From Sulfurimonas sp. HSL-3221 (GTDB lineage: Bacteria > Campylobacterota > Campylobacteria > Campylobacterales > Sulfurimonadaceae), in assembly GCF_021044585.1 (NCBI RefSeq), contig NZ_CP087998.1, positions 2,460,722 to 2,524,721 of the forward strand: a DNA stretch of 64,000 nucleotides, written 5' to 3'. Below the pieces are notes generated by a model, which was not told where the DNA came from, searched no databases, and was given only the letters and a program-made list of their open reading frames with translations. The translations under genes and the position numbers were made by a program. Positions 45,991 through 53,824 of this stretch are shown piece by piece (the stretch's first letter is position 1; the number at the start of each line of letters is the position of its first letter).

Positions 45991-47712
45991 ATGCTGAATA
46001 TCGAAGGCACACTGCATCAAGAGTACCCGCGTTTCTTCCACTACCCGACAGCAGTCAGGAAACCGGCCCTCTCCTTTTTGAGACTGCTGCTTCAAGAAGA
46101 GAAAATCAACCATTTTATCACCGACCACCGCAAAGTGAAAAACCTCGCATTCATCGACGCGGCGCTGGAGCATCTGAATATTTCCTATAAAACGGACCAC
46201 CACCAGATCCAGAACATTCCGGCCATCGGAAAAGTGATCATCGTCGCCAACCACCCCATGGGTGCCATGGATGCCTTCACATTGATCAAAATGGTCAGCA
46301 GCATCCGCCACGACAAGAAGGTGAAGATCATCGCCAACAAGGTGCTGGCCGCCTTTGACCAGATCAGCGACCTGCTGATCGCCGTCGACACTTTTAACGG
46401 CCGCCTGACAAAAGAGAGCATGAAGAAGGTCGACGAGGCGCTGCGCAACGAAGAGGCCGTCATCTTTTTCCCCGCGGGTGAAGTCTCCCGCGCCTACCTC
46501 AACGGGATCGTCGACAGCAAATGGAAAAGCGGTTTCATGAAGTTTGCCAAACGGACGCAGAGTCCCATCCTGCCGATTCATATCAAAGCGCGCAATTCCA
46601 TGCTTTTCTACGGTGCCTCCTGGCTCTACCGACCGCTTGCCACAATGCTGCTCGCCAAAGAGATGTTCTCCGCCCGCAACAGCGTCGTCGAGTTCACCGT
46701 AGGCGAAATGATCGGCATCGATACCATCAACGATATGCCGCTGAGTTACAAGCGCCACGCAAAGATGATGCGCAAGCACCTTTACAGAGTCTCCAAGGGG
46801 CGCAAACCGCTCTACCCGACCCAACAGTGCATCGCCCACCCCGAACCGCGTCACCTGATCAAAGAGGAGCTCAAGCGGGCGCAGCATATCGGTTCGACCT
46901 CGGACAACAAGCAGATCTATCTCGCCGACTTCGAAGAGGCGCCGACCCTGCTCAATGAAGTCGGCCGCCTGCGCGAATACAGTTTCCGCAAAGTCGGCGA
47001 AGGGAGCGGCCGCAAGCGCGACCTCGACCGCTACGACGAGTACTACCGCCACCTCGTGCTCTGGGACGACGACGCGCTGGAGGTCGTCGGTGCCTACCGC
47101 ATTGCCGACTGCGAATGGGTGCTCTCCTGGGGCAGCAAAGACGCCCTCTATCTCAATGAACTCTGCAGCCTCGGCGAGGCGTTCGAACCCTACCTTGAGA
47201 ATGCCATTGAGCTCGGACGCAGTTTCATCCAGCCCAAATACTGGGGAAGCCGCGCGCTCGATTATCTTTGGCAGGGCATCGGCGCCTACCTGAAGCACCA
47301 TCCCCATATCAGGTACATGATCGGTCCCGTCAGCATCAGCGGAAGCTACCCCTCTGCCGCCAAAGAGGCGCTGGTCCACTTCTACGGGCACTACTTCGGT
47401 AGCCGGGACGCCCTGGTGACCGCACGTACCCCGTACCGGCTCTCTGCCCTTGCCCTGGAGGATGAAAAGGCGCGCTTCTGCGGCGACGACTATGCCGAAG
47501 ACTTCCGCCGTCTCAAAGAGTATCTGAGGGCCTTCAACGTCACCGTACCGACGCTCTATAAACAGTATGCGGAGCTATGCGATGAGGGAGGGATCACCTT
47601 TATGGATTTCGGGATCGATGCCGAGTTCAACAACTGTATCGACAGCTATATCCTGGTCGACGTCACAAAGATCAAAGAGAGCAAACGCAAGCGCTACATT
47701 GATACGGAGTGA
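45991..47712 (+). CDS. olsF: Bifunctional ornithine-lipid synthase OlsF-like (acyltransferase plus GNAT domain)
   Basis: A protein of about 573 residues with two parts. The N-terminal half is a lysophospholipid-type acyltransferase with NHPMGAMDA (His-x5-Asp) near 85-95 and FFPAGEVSR. The C-terminal half is a GNAT-like N-acyltransferase related to haemolysin/OlsB proteins. OlsF enzymes acylate ornithine on N and then O to give phosphate-free membrane lipids. ATG 45991 has GGAG 6 nt upstream; the in-frame ATG at 45979 lacks one. The Pho-type repeats upstream fit lipid replacement at low phosphate. Confidence 0.78.
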   Translation: MLNIEGTLHQEYPRFFHYPTAVRKPALSFLRLLLQEEKINHFITDHRKVKNLAFIDAALEHLNISYKTDHHQIQNIPAIGKVIIVANHPMGAMDAFTLIKMVSSIRHDKKVKIIANKVLAAFDQISDLLIAVDTFNGRLTKESMKKVDEALRNEEAVIFFPAGEVSRAYLNGIVDSKWKSGFMKFAKRTQSPILPIHIKARNSMLFYGASWLYRPLATMLLAKEMFSARNSVVEFTVGEMIGIDTINDMPLSYKRHAKMMRKHLYRVSKGRKPLYPTQQCIAHPEPRHLIKEELKRAQHIGSTSDNKQIYLADFEEAPTLLNEVGRLREYSFRKVGEGSGRKRDLDRYDEYYRHLVLWDDDALEVVGAYRIADCEWVLSWGSKDALYLNELCSLGEAFEPYLENAIELGRSFIQPKYWGSRALDYLWQGIGAYLKHHPHIRYMIGPVSISGSYPSAAKEALVHFYGHYFGSRDALVTARTPYRLSALALEDEKARFCGDDYAEDFRRLKEYLRAFNVTVPTLYKQYAELCDEGGITFMDFGIDAEFNNCIDSYILVDVTKIKESKRKRYIDTE

Positions 47713-47713
47713 A

Positions 47714-47729
47714 TGTTTCACGTGAAACA
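47714..47729. other. parS: parS centromere site 1
   Basis: TGTTTCACGTGAAACA, a perfect 16-bp palindrome identical to the universal ParB-binding parS consensus. It lies in the 22-bp gap between two convergent genes. Confidence 0.93.
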
Positions 47730-47734
47730 TTCAC

Positions 47735-48643
47735 TCACTTCATCGCCTCAAAAGCCTCACTGATAAAGTCCGTCCTGGAAACCAGATCGTATCGGACGCC
47801 TTCGAAGGTAAACGCCAATCTGTTGGCGTGCAGCAACAACCGTTTCGCACCGCTCTTCGCTATACGCTCCTCGTCGCTTATCCCCTTATCCAGAAAGCGG
47901 ACGACATCCTCTTCATCCTGCCCATAAATGGGGTCGCCGACGATCGGATGTTTCACGTGAAACAAATGTACCCGTATCTGGTGCTGCCTGCCCGTCAGCG
48001 GTTTCGCTTCGACAAGGGTCATATCGTGCTCGGGAAAATAGCGCAGGACCTTGATGTCCGTCCGCGACGGCTTGCCCTCCACATGGACCTTGACGATCAT
48101 CCTGACCAGGGCGGAGTCATCCGGCTGTCTGATCAATGGTGCCTCAATCGTCACATCTGCATCCATCTTGCCATGGACAATAGCCAGATAGCGTTTGTCC
48201 ATCTCACGGTTTTCAAACATCAGTTTGAGAGTGCGTTCGCTCTCTTTGTCCTTCGCGGACAATAACAGTCCGCTCGTCTCCTGATCAATGCGGTGTGTAA
48301 TGTTTGCATGCGGTCCGAAGCGGTGGCGTATTTCATCCACCATACTGTAGGGGGTGTGACGGTTCTGCGGATGCACAAGCACACCGCTCGGTTTGTCAAA
48401 CAGCGCAAACCATTTCGTTTGAAAAACAGGGTCGAGGCCGCGGGAGACCGGCTCAAACATAACACACTGAAACAAACCCTCAACGTCGCCGCCGGGGTCG
48501 CGCATCAACTCACCGTTGATAAAGATACGGCCCTTCGAAATATAGCGCTGTGCATCGCGCTGGGTGAAGCCGAGTTCGCGTATTAAAAAGAGGAAAGCCT
48601 TCATGCGTTTTGGGGCAACGAAATCTTTAAGGACGAACGGCAA
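47735..48643 (-). CDS. RluA-family RNA pseudouridine synthase
   Basis: A 302-residue enzyme that isomerises uridine in rRNA or tRNA. An S4 RNA-binding domain (about 11-55) is followed by the synthase domain with catalytic Asp120 in HRIDQETSG. The LTGRQHQIRVHL motif near 215 is conserved. Which RNA site it modifies cannot be told. It contains the second parS site as codons for FHVKH. Confidence 0.9.
   Translation of the reverse strand: MPFVLKDFVAPKRMKAFLFLIRELGFTQRDAQRYISKGRIFINGELMRDPGGDVEGLFQCVMFEPVSRGLDPVFQTKWFALFDKPSGVLVHPQNRHTPYSMVDEIRHRFGPHANITHRIDQETSGLLLSAKDKESERTLKLMFENREMDKRYLAIVHGKMDADVTIEAPLIRQPDDSALVRMIVKVHVEGKPSRTDIKVLRYFPEHDMTLVEAKPLTGRQHQIRVHLFHVKHPIVGDPIYGQDEEDVVRFLDKGISDEERIAKSGAKRLLLHANRLAFTFEGVRYDLVSRTDFISEAFEAMK
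47949..47964. other. parS: parS centromere site 2 (inside the pseudouridine synthase gene)
   Basis: A second exact TGTTTCACGTGAAACA, 235 bp from the first. The encoded peptide is FHVKH, part of a normally conserved region, so the site is embedded without harm. Two perfect sites this close point to the ParB-loading centromere near oriC. Confidence 0.92.
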
Positions 48644-48769
48644 ATTAAACCCTTTATTAGTGACGCTTGGCTATTATCTACTTTATATAAAAGCGGCATT
48701 TTAGCATAGGAACGATGTGTCTTTTCCGTCGAATCCGGCTAAAAAAAACCGCTGCAACGAGGAGCGAGA

Positions 48770-50101
48770 ATGGTAGAACGCTATGCCAGAGAAGAAATGG
48801 CATCCAAATGGACGATGCAGGCAAAATATCAGGCCTGGCTCGATGTCGAAAAAGCGGTTGTCAAAGCCTGGAACAGACTGGGGCTCATCCCCGACGATGA
48901 TGCGAAAAAAATTGTAGAGAACGCCGGCTTCAACGTCGAACGTATCGATGAGATCGAGAAGGTGACCCGCCACGACCTGATCGCCTTTACCACCTCCGTT
49001 TCGGAGACACTCGGCGACGAGAGCCGCTGGTTCCACTACGGCATGACCTCCTCCGATACGATCGACACGGCCGTAGCCCTGCAGATGAAAGACTCCCTTG
49101 CCCTGATCATCGAAGATGTCAAAATGCTCATGGAGTCCATCAAGAAACGCGCGGAAGAGCACAAGATGACCCTGATGGTCGGACGCTCCCACGGTATCCA
49201 CGGCGAACCGATCACCTTCGGTCTCGTCCTGGCCGTCTGGTACGACGAAATGCACCGCCACCTCAAAAACCTCGAAGAGACGATGGAGGTCATCTCCGTC
49301 GGCCAGGTCTCCGGTGCCATGGGTAACTTCGCCCATGCCCCGCTGGAGCTCGAAGAGTACACCTGTGAAGAGCTCGGCCTCCAGCCGGCGCCCGCTTCCA
49401 ACCAGGTGATCCAGCGCGACCGTTACGCCCGCCTGGCGACCTCCCTCGCCCTGATGGCGAGCAGCATCGAGAAGTTTGCCGTTCAGGTCCGCCACTGGCA
49501 GCGCACGGAAGTGTACGAAGTCGAAGAGTTCTTCGCCAAGGGGCAGAAAGGTTCATCCGCCATGCCGCACAAGCGCAACCCTATTCTGACCGAAAACATC
49601 ACCGGTCTGGCACGCATGATCCGCGCCTACTCCATCCCGGCAATGGAGAACGTCTCGCTCTGGCATGAGCGCGACATCTCCCACAGCTCGACCGAGCGCT
49701 TCTGGCTGCCGGACGCTTTCATCACCTCCGACTTCATGCTGCACCGTATGAATAACGTCATCGCTAACATGGTCGTCTACCCGGAGAACATGATGAGAAA
49801 CCTGAACCTCACGGGCGGCCTCGTCTTCTCCCAGCGCGTCCTGCTCGAACTCCCCAAACAGGGTGTGAGCCGCGAAGATGCCTACCGCATCGTCCAGCGC
49901 AACGCAATGAAAGTATGGGAAGGTCTGCAGCAGGGCAAACCGGCACTGAACGAGAAAGGCGAGAGCCTCTATCTGCAGTACCTGCTCGGTGACGAAGAGC
50001 TGAGAAAAAGTCTGAGCGAAGAGCAGATCCGCGAATGTTTTAACTACGATTACTATACGAAAAACGTGGATAAAATTTTTGCACGGGTCTTTAGCAAATA
50101 A
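48770..50101 (+). CDS. purB: Adenylosuccinate lyase
   Basis: A 443-residue fumarase-superfamily enzyme acting twice in purine synthesis. The signature loop GSSAMPHKRNP is near 262-272; TSSDTIDTA and HGIHGEP are also present. GAGGAG precedes the ATG. A divergent promoter region separates it from the pseudouridine synthase gene. Confidence 0.96.
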   Translation: MVERYAREEMASKWTMQAKYQAWLDVEKAVVKAWNRLGLIPDDDAKKIVENAGFNVERIDEIEKVTRHDLIAFTTSVSETLGDESRWFHYGMTSSDTIDTAVALQMKDSLALIIEDVKMLMESIKKRAEEHKMTLMVGRSHGIHGEPITFGLVLAVWYDEMHRHLKNLEETMEVISVGQVSGAMGNFAHAPLELEEYTCEELGLQPAPASNQVIQRDRYARLATSLALMASSIEKFAVQVRHWQRTEVYEVEEFFAKGQKGSSAMPHKRNPILTENITGLARMIRAYSIPAMENVSLWHERDISHSSTERFWLPDAFITSDFMLHRMNNVIANMVVYPENMMRNLNLTGGLVFSQRVLLELPKQGVSREDAYRIVQRNAMKVWEGLQQGKPALNEKGESLYLQYLLGDEELRKSLSEEQIRECFNYDYYTKNVDKIFARVFSK

Positions 50102-50115
50102 CAATCTAATTCGAA

Positions 50116-50166
50116 TATAATTTCCTTATCTTCCTGGCTCTTTATTGCAAGAGGGTCGATAAGGAA
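50116..50166 (+). promoter_or_regulatory. nrdA leader: -10 box followed by a nested hairpin
   Basis: TATAAT at 50116-50121 is followed at once by TTCCTTATC (50122-50130), which pairs with GATAAGGAA (50158-50166). Inside, CTCTT pairs with AAGAG. The hairpin lies at the predicted 5' end of the nrdA transcript or at the 3' end of purB mRNA. It could stabilise RNA or act in regulation. A clear NrdR box was not found. Confidence 0.5.
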
Positions 50167-50249
50167 TCCATATAAAACAGTGTAGGAAGAGCCTTCCCCT
50201 CTTTTCTATCATTTGCATACAAAACATGAACTTTCTGTAAAGGCAAATA

Positions 50250-52616
50250 ATGATCACGATCCTCAAACGAAACGGACGCAGAGAACCGCTTGATATCACG
50301 AAAATCCAGAAGTACACTTCCGCAGCGGTCAACGGGCTGACCAATGTTAGCCAGAGCGAACTCGAAGTCGACGCACAGATCCAGTTCCGCGACGGCACCA
50401 CGTCACGGGAGATTCAGGAGACCCTGATCAAAACCGCTGTCGACAAGATCGATATCGATGCACCGAACTGGACGTTTGTCGCCGCCCGCCTGTTTCTGTT
50501 TGACCTTTACCACCGCGTCAACGGTTTTACCGGTTACTGCAAACTGGAAAAGTATTTTGAAAAAGGGGAAAAAGAGGGGCGTATCCTGCTGGGGCTTCGC
50601 AGCAAGTACGACCTCGACGACCTCGATGCCTACATCGATCCCGAGCGTGACCTGCAGTTCACCTACCTCGGTATCCGTACCCTCTACGACCGCTACCTGA
50701 TCAAGGACCGCAACGGCGACCCGATCGAGCTGCCGCAGCACATGTTCATGGCCGTCTCCATGTTCCTTGCACAGAACGAGGAGAATCCGCAGGAGTGGGC
50801 GAAGAAGTTCTACGACATGATCTCCAAGTTCGAGGTCATGATGGCGACCCCTACCCTCTCCAACGCACGGACGACACGCCACCAGCTCAGCTCCTGTTAT
50901 ATCGGTTCGACACCGGATAACATCGAGGGGATCTTCGACAGCTATAAAGAGATGGCCCTGCTCTCCAAGTTCGGCGGCGGGATCGGCTGGGACTGGACAC
51001 AGGTCCGCTCCATGGGTTCGTATATCGACGGCCACAAGAATGCCGCCGGCGGTACCGTACCGTTTCTGAAGATCACCAACGACATCGCCATCGCCGTCGA
51101 CCAGCTCGGGACCCGCAAAGGGGCCATTGCCGTCTACCTGGAACCGTGGCACATGGATATCATCGACTTCCTCGACCTGAAGAAAAACTCCGGCGAAGAG
51201 CGCCGCCGCGCGCACGACCTCTTCCCGGCGCTCTGGATCAACAACCTCTTTATGAAGCGCGTCCAGGAGGACGGCATCTGGACGACGTTCGACCCGCTCG
51301 AATGCAAAGAGCTCTCCGAACTCCACGGCGAGGCGTTTGAAAAACGTTATCTTGAACTCGAGCAGGACGAGAGCGTCCTCAAAGAGCGCCACAAAGCCAA
51401 GGACCTCTGGAAACGGATCCTCACGAGCTATTTCGAAACCGGCAGCCCTTTCCTCTGTTTCAAGGACAACGCTAACAAGGCTAACCCGAACGATCACTAC
51501 GGCATCATCCGCAGCTCCAACCTCTGTACGGAGATCTTCCAGAACACCCAGCCGAACCACTACCTGATCAAACTCAAGTTTGAAAACGGTGAGTGCCTCA
51601 CCTACGAAGAGGATGAGCTCGTCAAGGTCGACAGCGGTATCGAGAAACCGGCCAAGAAGGTCACGGCTCTCGACAGCATCGGCGGACAGCAGATCTATAT
51701 TGTCGAAAAAGAGAAGGTCGACGGCGCGACGGCGGTGTGTAACCTCGCCTCCGTCAACCTGTCACGTGTTAACACCAAAGAGGACATCGACCGCATCGTC
51801 CCGATCGCCGTCCGTGCCCTCGATAACGTTATCGACCTCAACTTCTACCCGCTGGAGAAGGTCAAACGTACAAACGCCCGCAGCCGCTCTATCGGCCTGG
51901 GCGTTATGGGTGAAGCGCAGATGCTTGCCGAGGCGGGAGTGAGCTGGGGAAGCCAGGAGCATTTCGACAAGATCGACGAAGTGATGGAAGCCGTGAGCTA
52001 TAACGCCATCAAGGCGTCGTCAAACCTCTCCCTTGAAAAAGGGAGCTACCCCGAGTTCGAGGGTTCCAAATGGAGCCGCGGCATCCTGCCGATGGACCAC
52101 GCCAACGCCGAAGTCCTGAACCTCGTCGACCGCGGCGGTCTCTTCGCCTCCGCCTACGACTGGGAGAGCCTGCGCGAAACGGTGAAAACACAGGGGATGC
52201 GCAACGGTTACCTGATGGCGATCGCCCCTACTTCCTCCATCTCCATCCTCACGGGTACGACGCAGACGATCGAGCCGGTCTACAAACGCAAATGGTACGA
52301 AGAGAACCTCTCTGGTCTCATCCCCGTCTGTGCACCGAACCTGAGCCCGGATACCTGGTCCTTCTACACGCCGGCCTATGACCTCGACCAGACGATCCTC
52401 GTCAAAGCAGCCTCCATTCGCCAGAAGTGGATCGACCAGGGGCAGAGTCTCAACATCTTCATCACCCTCGACAAAGCGAGCGGAAAGTACCTCAACGAAA
52501 TCTACATGCTCGCATGGCGCCTTGGGATCAAGTCCACCTACTATCTGCGCTCACAATCGCCGGAAGCGACGAACGACGTCGAAGACCGCTCCATGGAATG
52601 CGTGGGCTGTCAGTGA
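50250..52616 (+). CDS. nrdA: Class Ia ribonucleoside-diphosphate reductase, alpha subunit
   Basis: A 788-residue catalytic subunit that makes deoxyribonucleotides. An N-terminal ATP-cone (about 1-90) provides allosteric control. The active-site Cys region (HQLSSCYIG), NLCTEI and PTSSISILTGTTQ follow. The redox-active CxxC is at the extreme end (ECVGCQ). AAAGG precedes the ATG. The partner nrdB is 5 kb away on the other strand, not in an operon. Confidence 0.97.
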   Translation: MITILKRNGRREPLDITKIQKYTSAAVNGLTNVSQSELEVDAQIQFRDGTTSREIQETLIKTAVDKIDIDAPNWTFVAARLFLFDLYHRVNGFTGYCKLEKYFEKGEKEGRILLGLRSKYDLDDLDAYIDPERDLQFTYLGIRTLYDRYLIKDRNGDPIELPQHMFMAVSMFLAQNEENPQEWAKKFYDMISKFEVMMATPTLSNARTTRHQLSSCYIGSTPDNIEGIFDSYKEMALLSKFGGGIGWDWTQVRSMGSYIDGHKNAAGGTVPFLKITNDIAIAVDQLGTRKGAIAVYLEPWHMDIIDFLDLKKNSGEERRRAHDLFPALWINNLFMKRVQEDGIWTTFDPLECKELSELHGEAFEKRYLELEQDESVLKERHKAKDLWKRILTSYFETGSPFLCFKDNANKANPNDHYGIIRSSNLCTEIFQNTQPNHYLIKLKFENGECLTYEEDELVKVDSGIEKPAKKVTALDSIGGQQIYIVEKEKVDGATAVCNLASVNLSRVNTKEDIDRIVPIAVRALDNVIDLNFYPLEKVKRTNARSRSIGLGVMGEAQMLAEAGVSWGSQEHFDKIDEVMEAVSYNAIKASSNLSLEKGSYPEFEGSKWSRGILPMDHANAEVLNLVDRGGLFASAYDWESLRETVKTQGMRNGYLMAIAPTSSISILTGTTQTIEPVYKRKWYEENLSGLIPVCAPNLSPDTWSFYTPAYDLDQTILVKAASIRQKWIDQGQSLNIFITLDKASGKYLNEIYMLAWRLGIKSTYYLRSQSPEATNDVEDRSMECVGCQ

Positions 52617-52987
52617 AACCACTGTCGACGGCTTCAGCCGCCTCGCAACTGCTGGAGCGCATCGTAAACGGCGAAGGGGCGATGTTGCGCTCCCTCGCCT
52701 TGAACGGCCCCACCACAGCCACCCTCACCCTCTCCGTCCAGGACAAACACCGTGGTTATGACTGGATCGATATCAGCTTTGAAATGAGCGGCATGAACGA
52801 TGCCAGACTCGTCGACGACAAACAGCTGGACTTTATCGATACGGATGAAGGTATCACGGTCGTGTTAGAAGATGGTCAGTGGGGATTGGCCGTGGGCCGT
52901 TATGCGGGTCTGGGAGCGCTCAAGAGCGCTCCCCTTTATGTTATCGGCGCCTCTTTGAAATATGAAGAGGCACCCTTCAGCGGGTGA
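52613..52987 (+). CDS. Conserved-looking protein overlapping nrdA, unknown function
   Basis: A protein of about 124 residues from a GTG that overlaps the nrdA stop (GTGA). It is predicted to be soluble and mixed alpha/beta, without recognisable motifs. Coupling to nrdA suggests co-expression. Confidence 0.65.
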   Translation: MKPLSTASAASQLLERIVNGEGAMLRSLALNGPTTATLTLSVQDKHRGYDWIDISFEMSGMNDARLVDDKQLDFIDTDEGITVVLEDGQWGLAVGRYAGLGALKSAPLYVIGASLKYEEAPFSG

Positions 52988-53000
52988 TCAGGAGATCACC
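52983..53000. terminator. Hairpin over two convergent gene ends
   Basis: GGTGATC-AGGA-GATCACC. It overlaps the stop codons of the two convergent genes and could end transcription from both sides. The U-tract is imperfect (TTCTCTTC on the right). Confidence 0.45.
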
Positions 53001-53146
53001 TTCTCTTCATGACGGCGCCCTTCCCGGCTCCGTTTGACTTCACAGCCTTTAAGTCTGCTGGTCATTTCCTTGGCCTCGCGCTCGGTGATCTCACGGGCTT
53101 TGAGTGCATCCTTGATGACGTTGGCGTTCAGATAGACATGCGTCAT
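52988..53146 (-). CDS. Small charged protein, unknown function
   Basis: A 52-residue basic, helical protein starting MTHVYLNANVI, with GAGAG 6 nt upstream, which decides this start over a longer reading. The end is rich in Lys, Arg and Glu. No family recognised. Confidence 0.5.
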   Translation of the reverse strand: MTHVYLNANVIKDALKAREITEREAKEMTSRLKGCEVKRSREGRRHEEKVIS

Positions 53147-53179
53147 TTTCGTCTCTCCTCTCTTTGCAGTACGTGACAT

Positions 53180-53369
53180 GTCAATGAGGGTTATCGAGTG
53201 TCCCTGTCAGGTTCACAACACGGCACATCTCCGGCGGGAAACAGTTTCATACCATTTGAGACGTCAAAACAGTGTCGAATTGTGGAAGCATTTTTTTCAG
53301 CCGAATCTTAATGGTATAACGGATAAGGTAATAAAAAGATAACGTGTAACAATTAGTTACTGTTTAGTT
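53180..53369. other. Gene-free spacer
   Basis: 190 bases with no gene or clear structure. TTGACA occurs on the minus strand near 53177 but lacks a matching -10. Confidence 0.4.
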
Positions 53370-53822
53370 TCACTCTAATCCTGTTTCAAGACGGGTTATC
53401 AGGGTCGTGCAGCAGGTTTCGATCATCGTAAAGACTTTTTCGAACCCTTCGAAGCCGGGAAAGAAATAGGGATCCGGCACGTCTTCACCGCCGTAACCGA
53501 AATCGCCCAGTTTGTAGACGTTAGCCATGCCCATGCGTTTGAGATCGGCAACGTTCTTCGCATCCAGACCGACGATAACGTCAAAACGCTCCCTGTCTGC
53601 TGGGCTCACCTGCCGGGCACGGTAGGCGGCGATGTCCAGGCCGTGCCCCTCCGCCACACGGACCGAGTGGTCGCAGGGGGGGTCACCGATATGCCACGAA
53701 CCCGTGCCGGCGGAATCGATCCGCAGCGCCATGCCCTTCGCTTCCGCCTGCGAGCGCAGGATCGCCTCGGCCAGCGGGGAGCGGCAGATGTTGCCGAGAC
53801 AGACAAACAGGACCGAACGCAC
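53370..53822 (-). CDS. Low-molecular-weight protein tyrosine phosphatase
   Basis: A 150-residue cytosolic phosphatase. The P-loop CLGNICRS holds Cys8 and Arg14; the general acid is Asp117 in DPYFFPG. Bacterial members often dephosphorylate tyrosine kinases of capsule export, but none is encoded here. It starts 2 nt after the fusion gene, probably in one transcript. Confidence 0.93.
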   Translation of the reverse strand: MRSVLFVCLGNICRSPLAEAILRSQAEAKGMALRIDSAGTGSWHIGDPPCDHSVRVAEGHGLDIAAYRARQVSPADRERFDVIVGLDAKNVADLKRMGMANVYKLGDFGYGGEDVPDPYFFPGFEGFEKVFTMIETCCTTLITRLETGLE

Positions 53823-53824
53823 CG

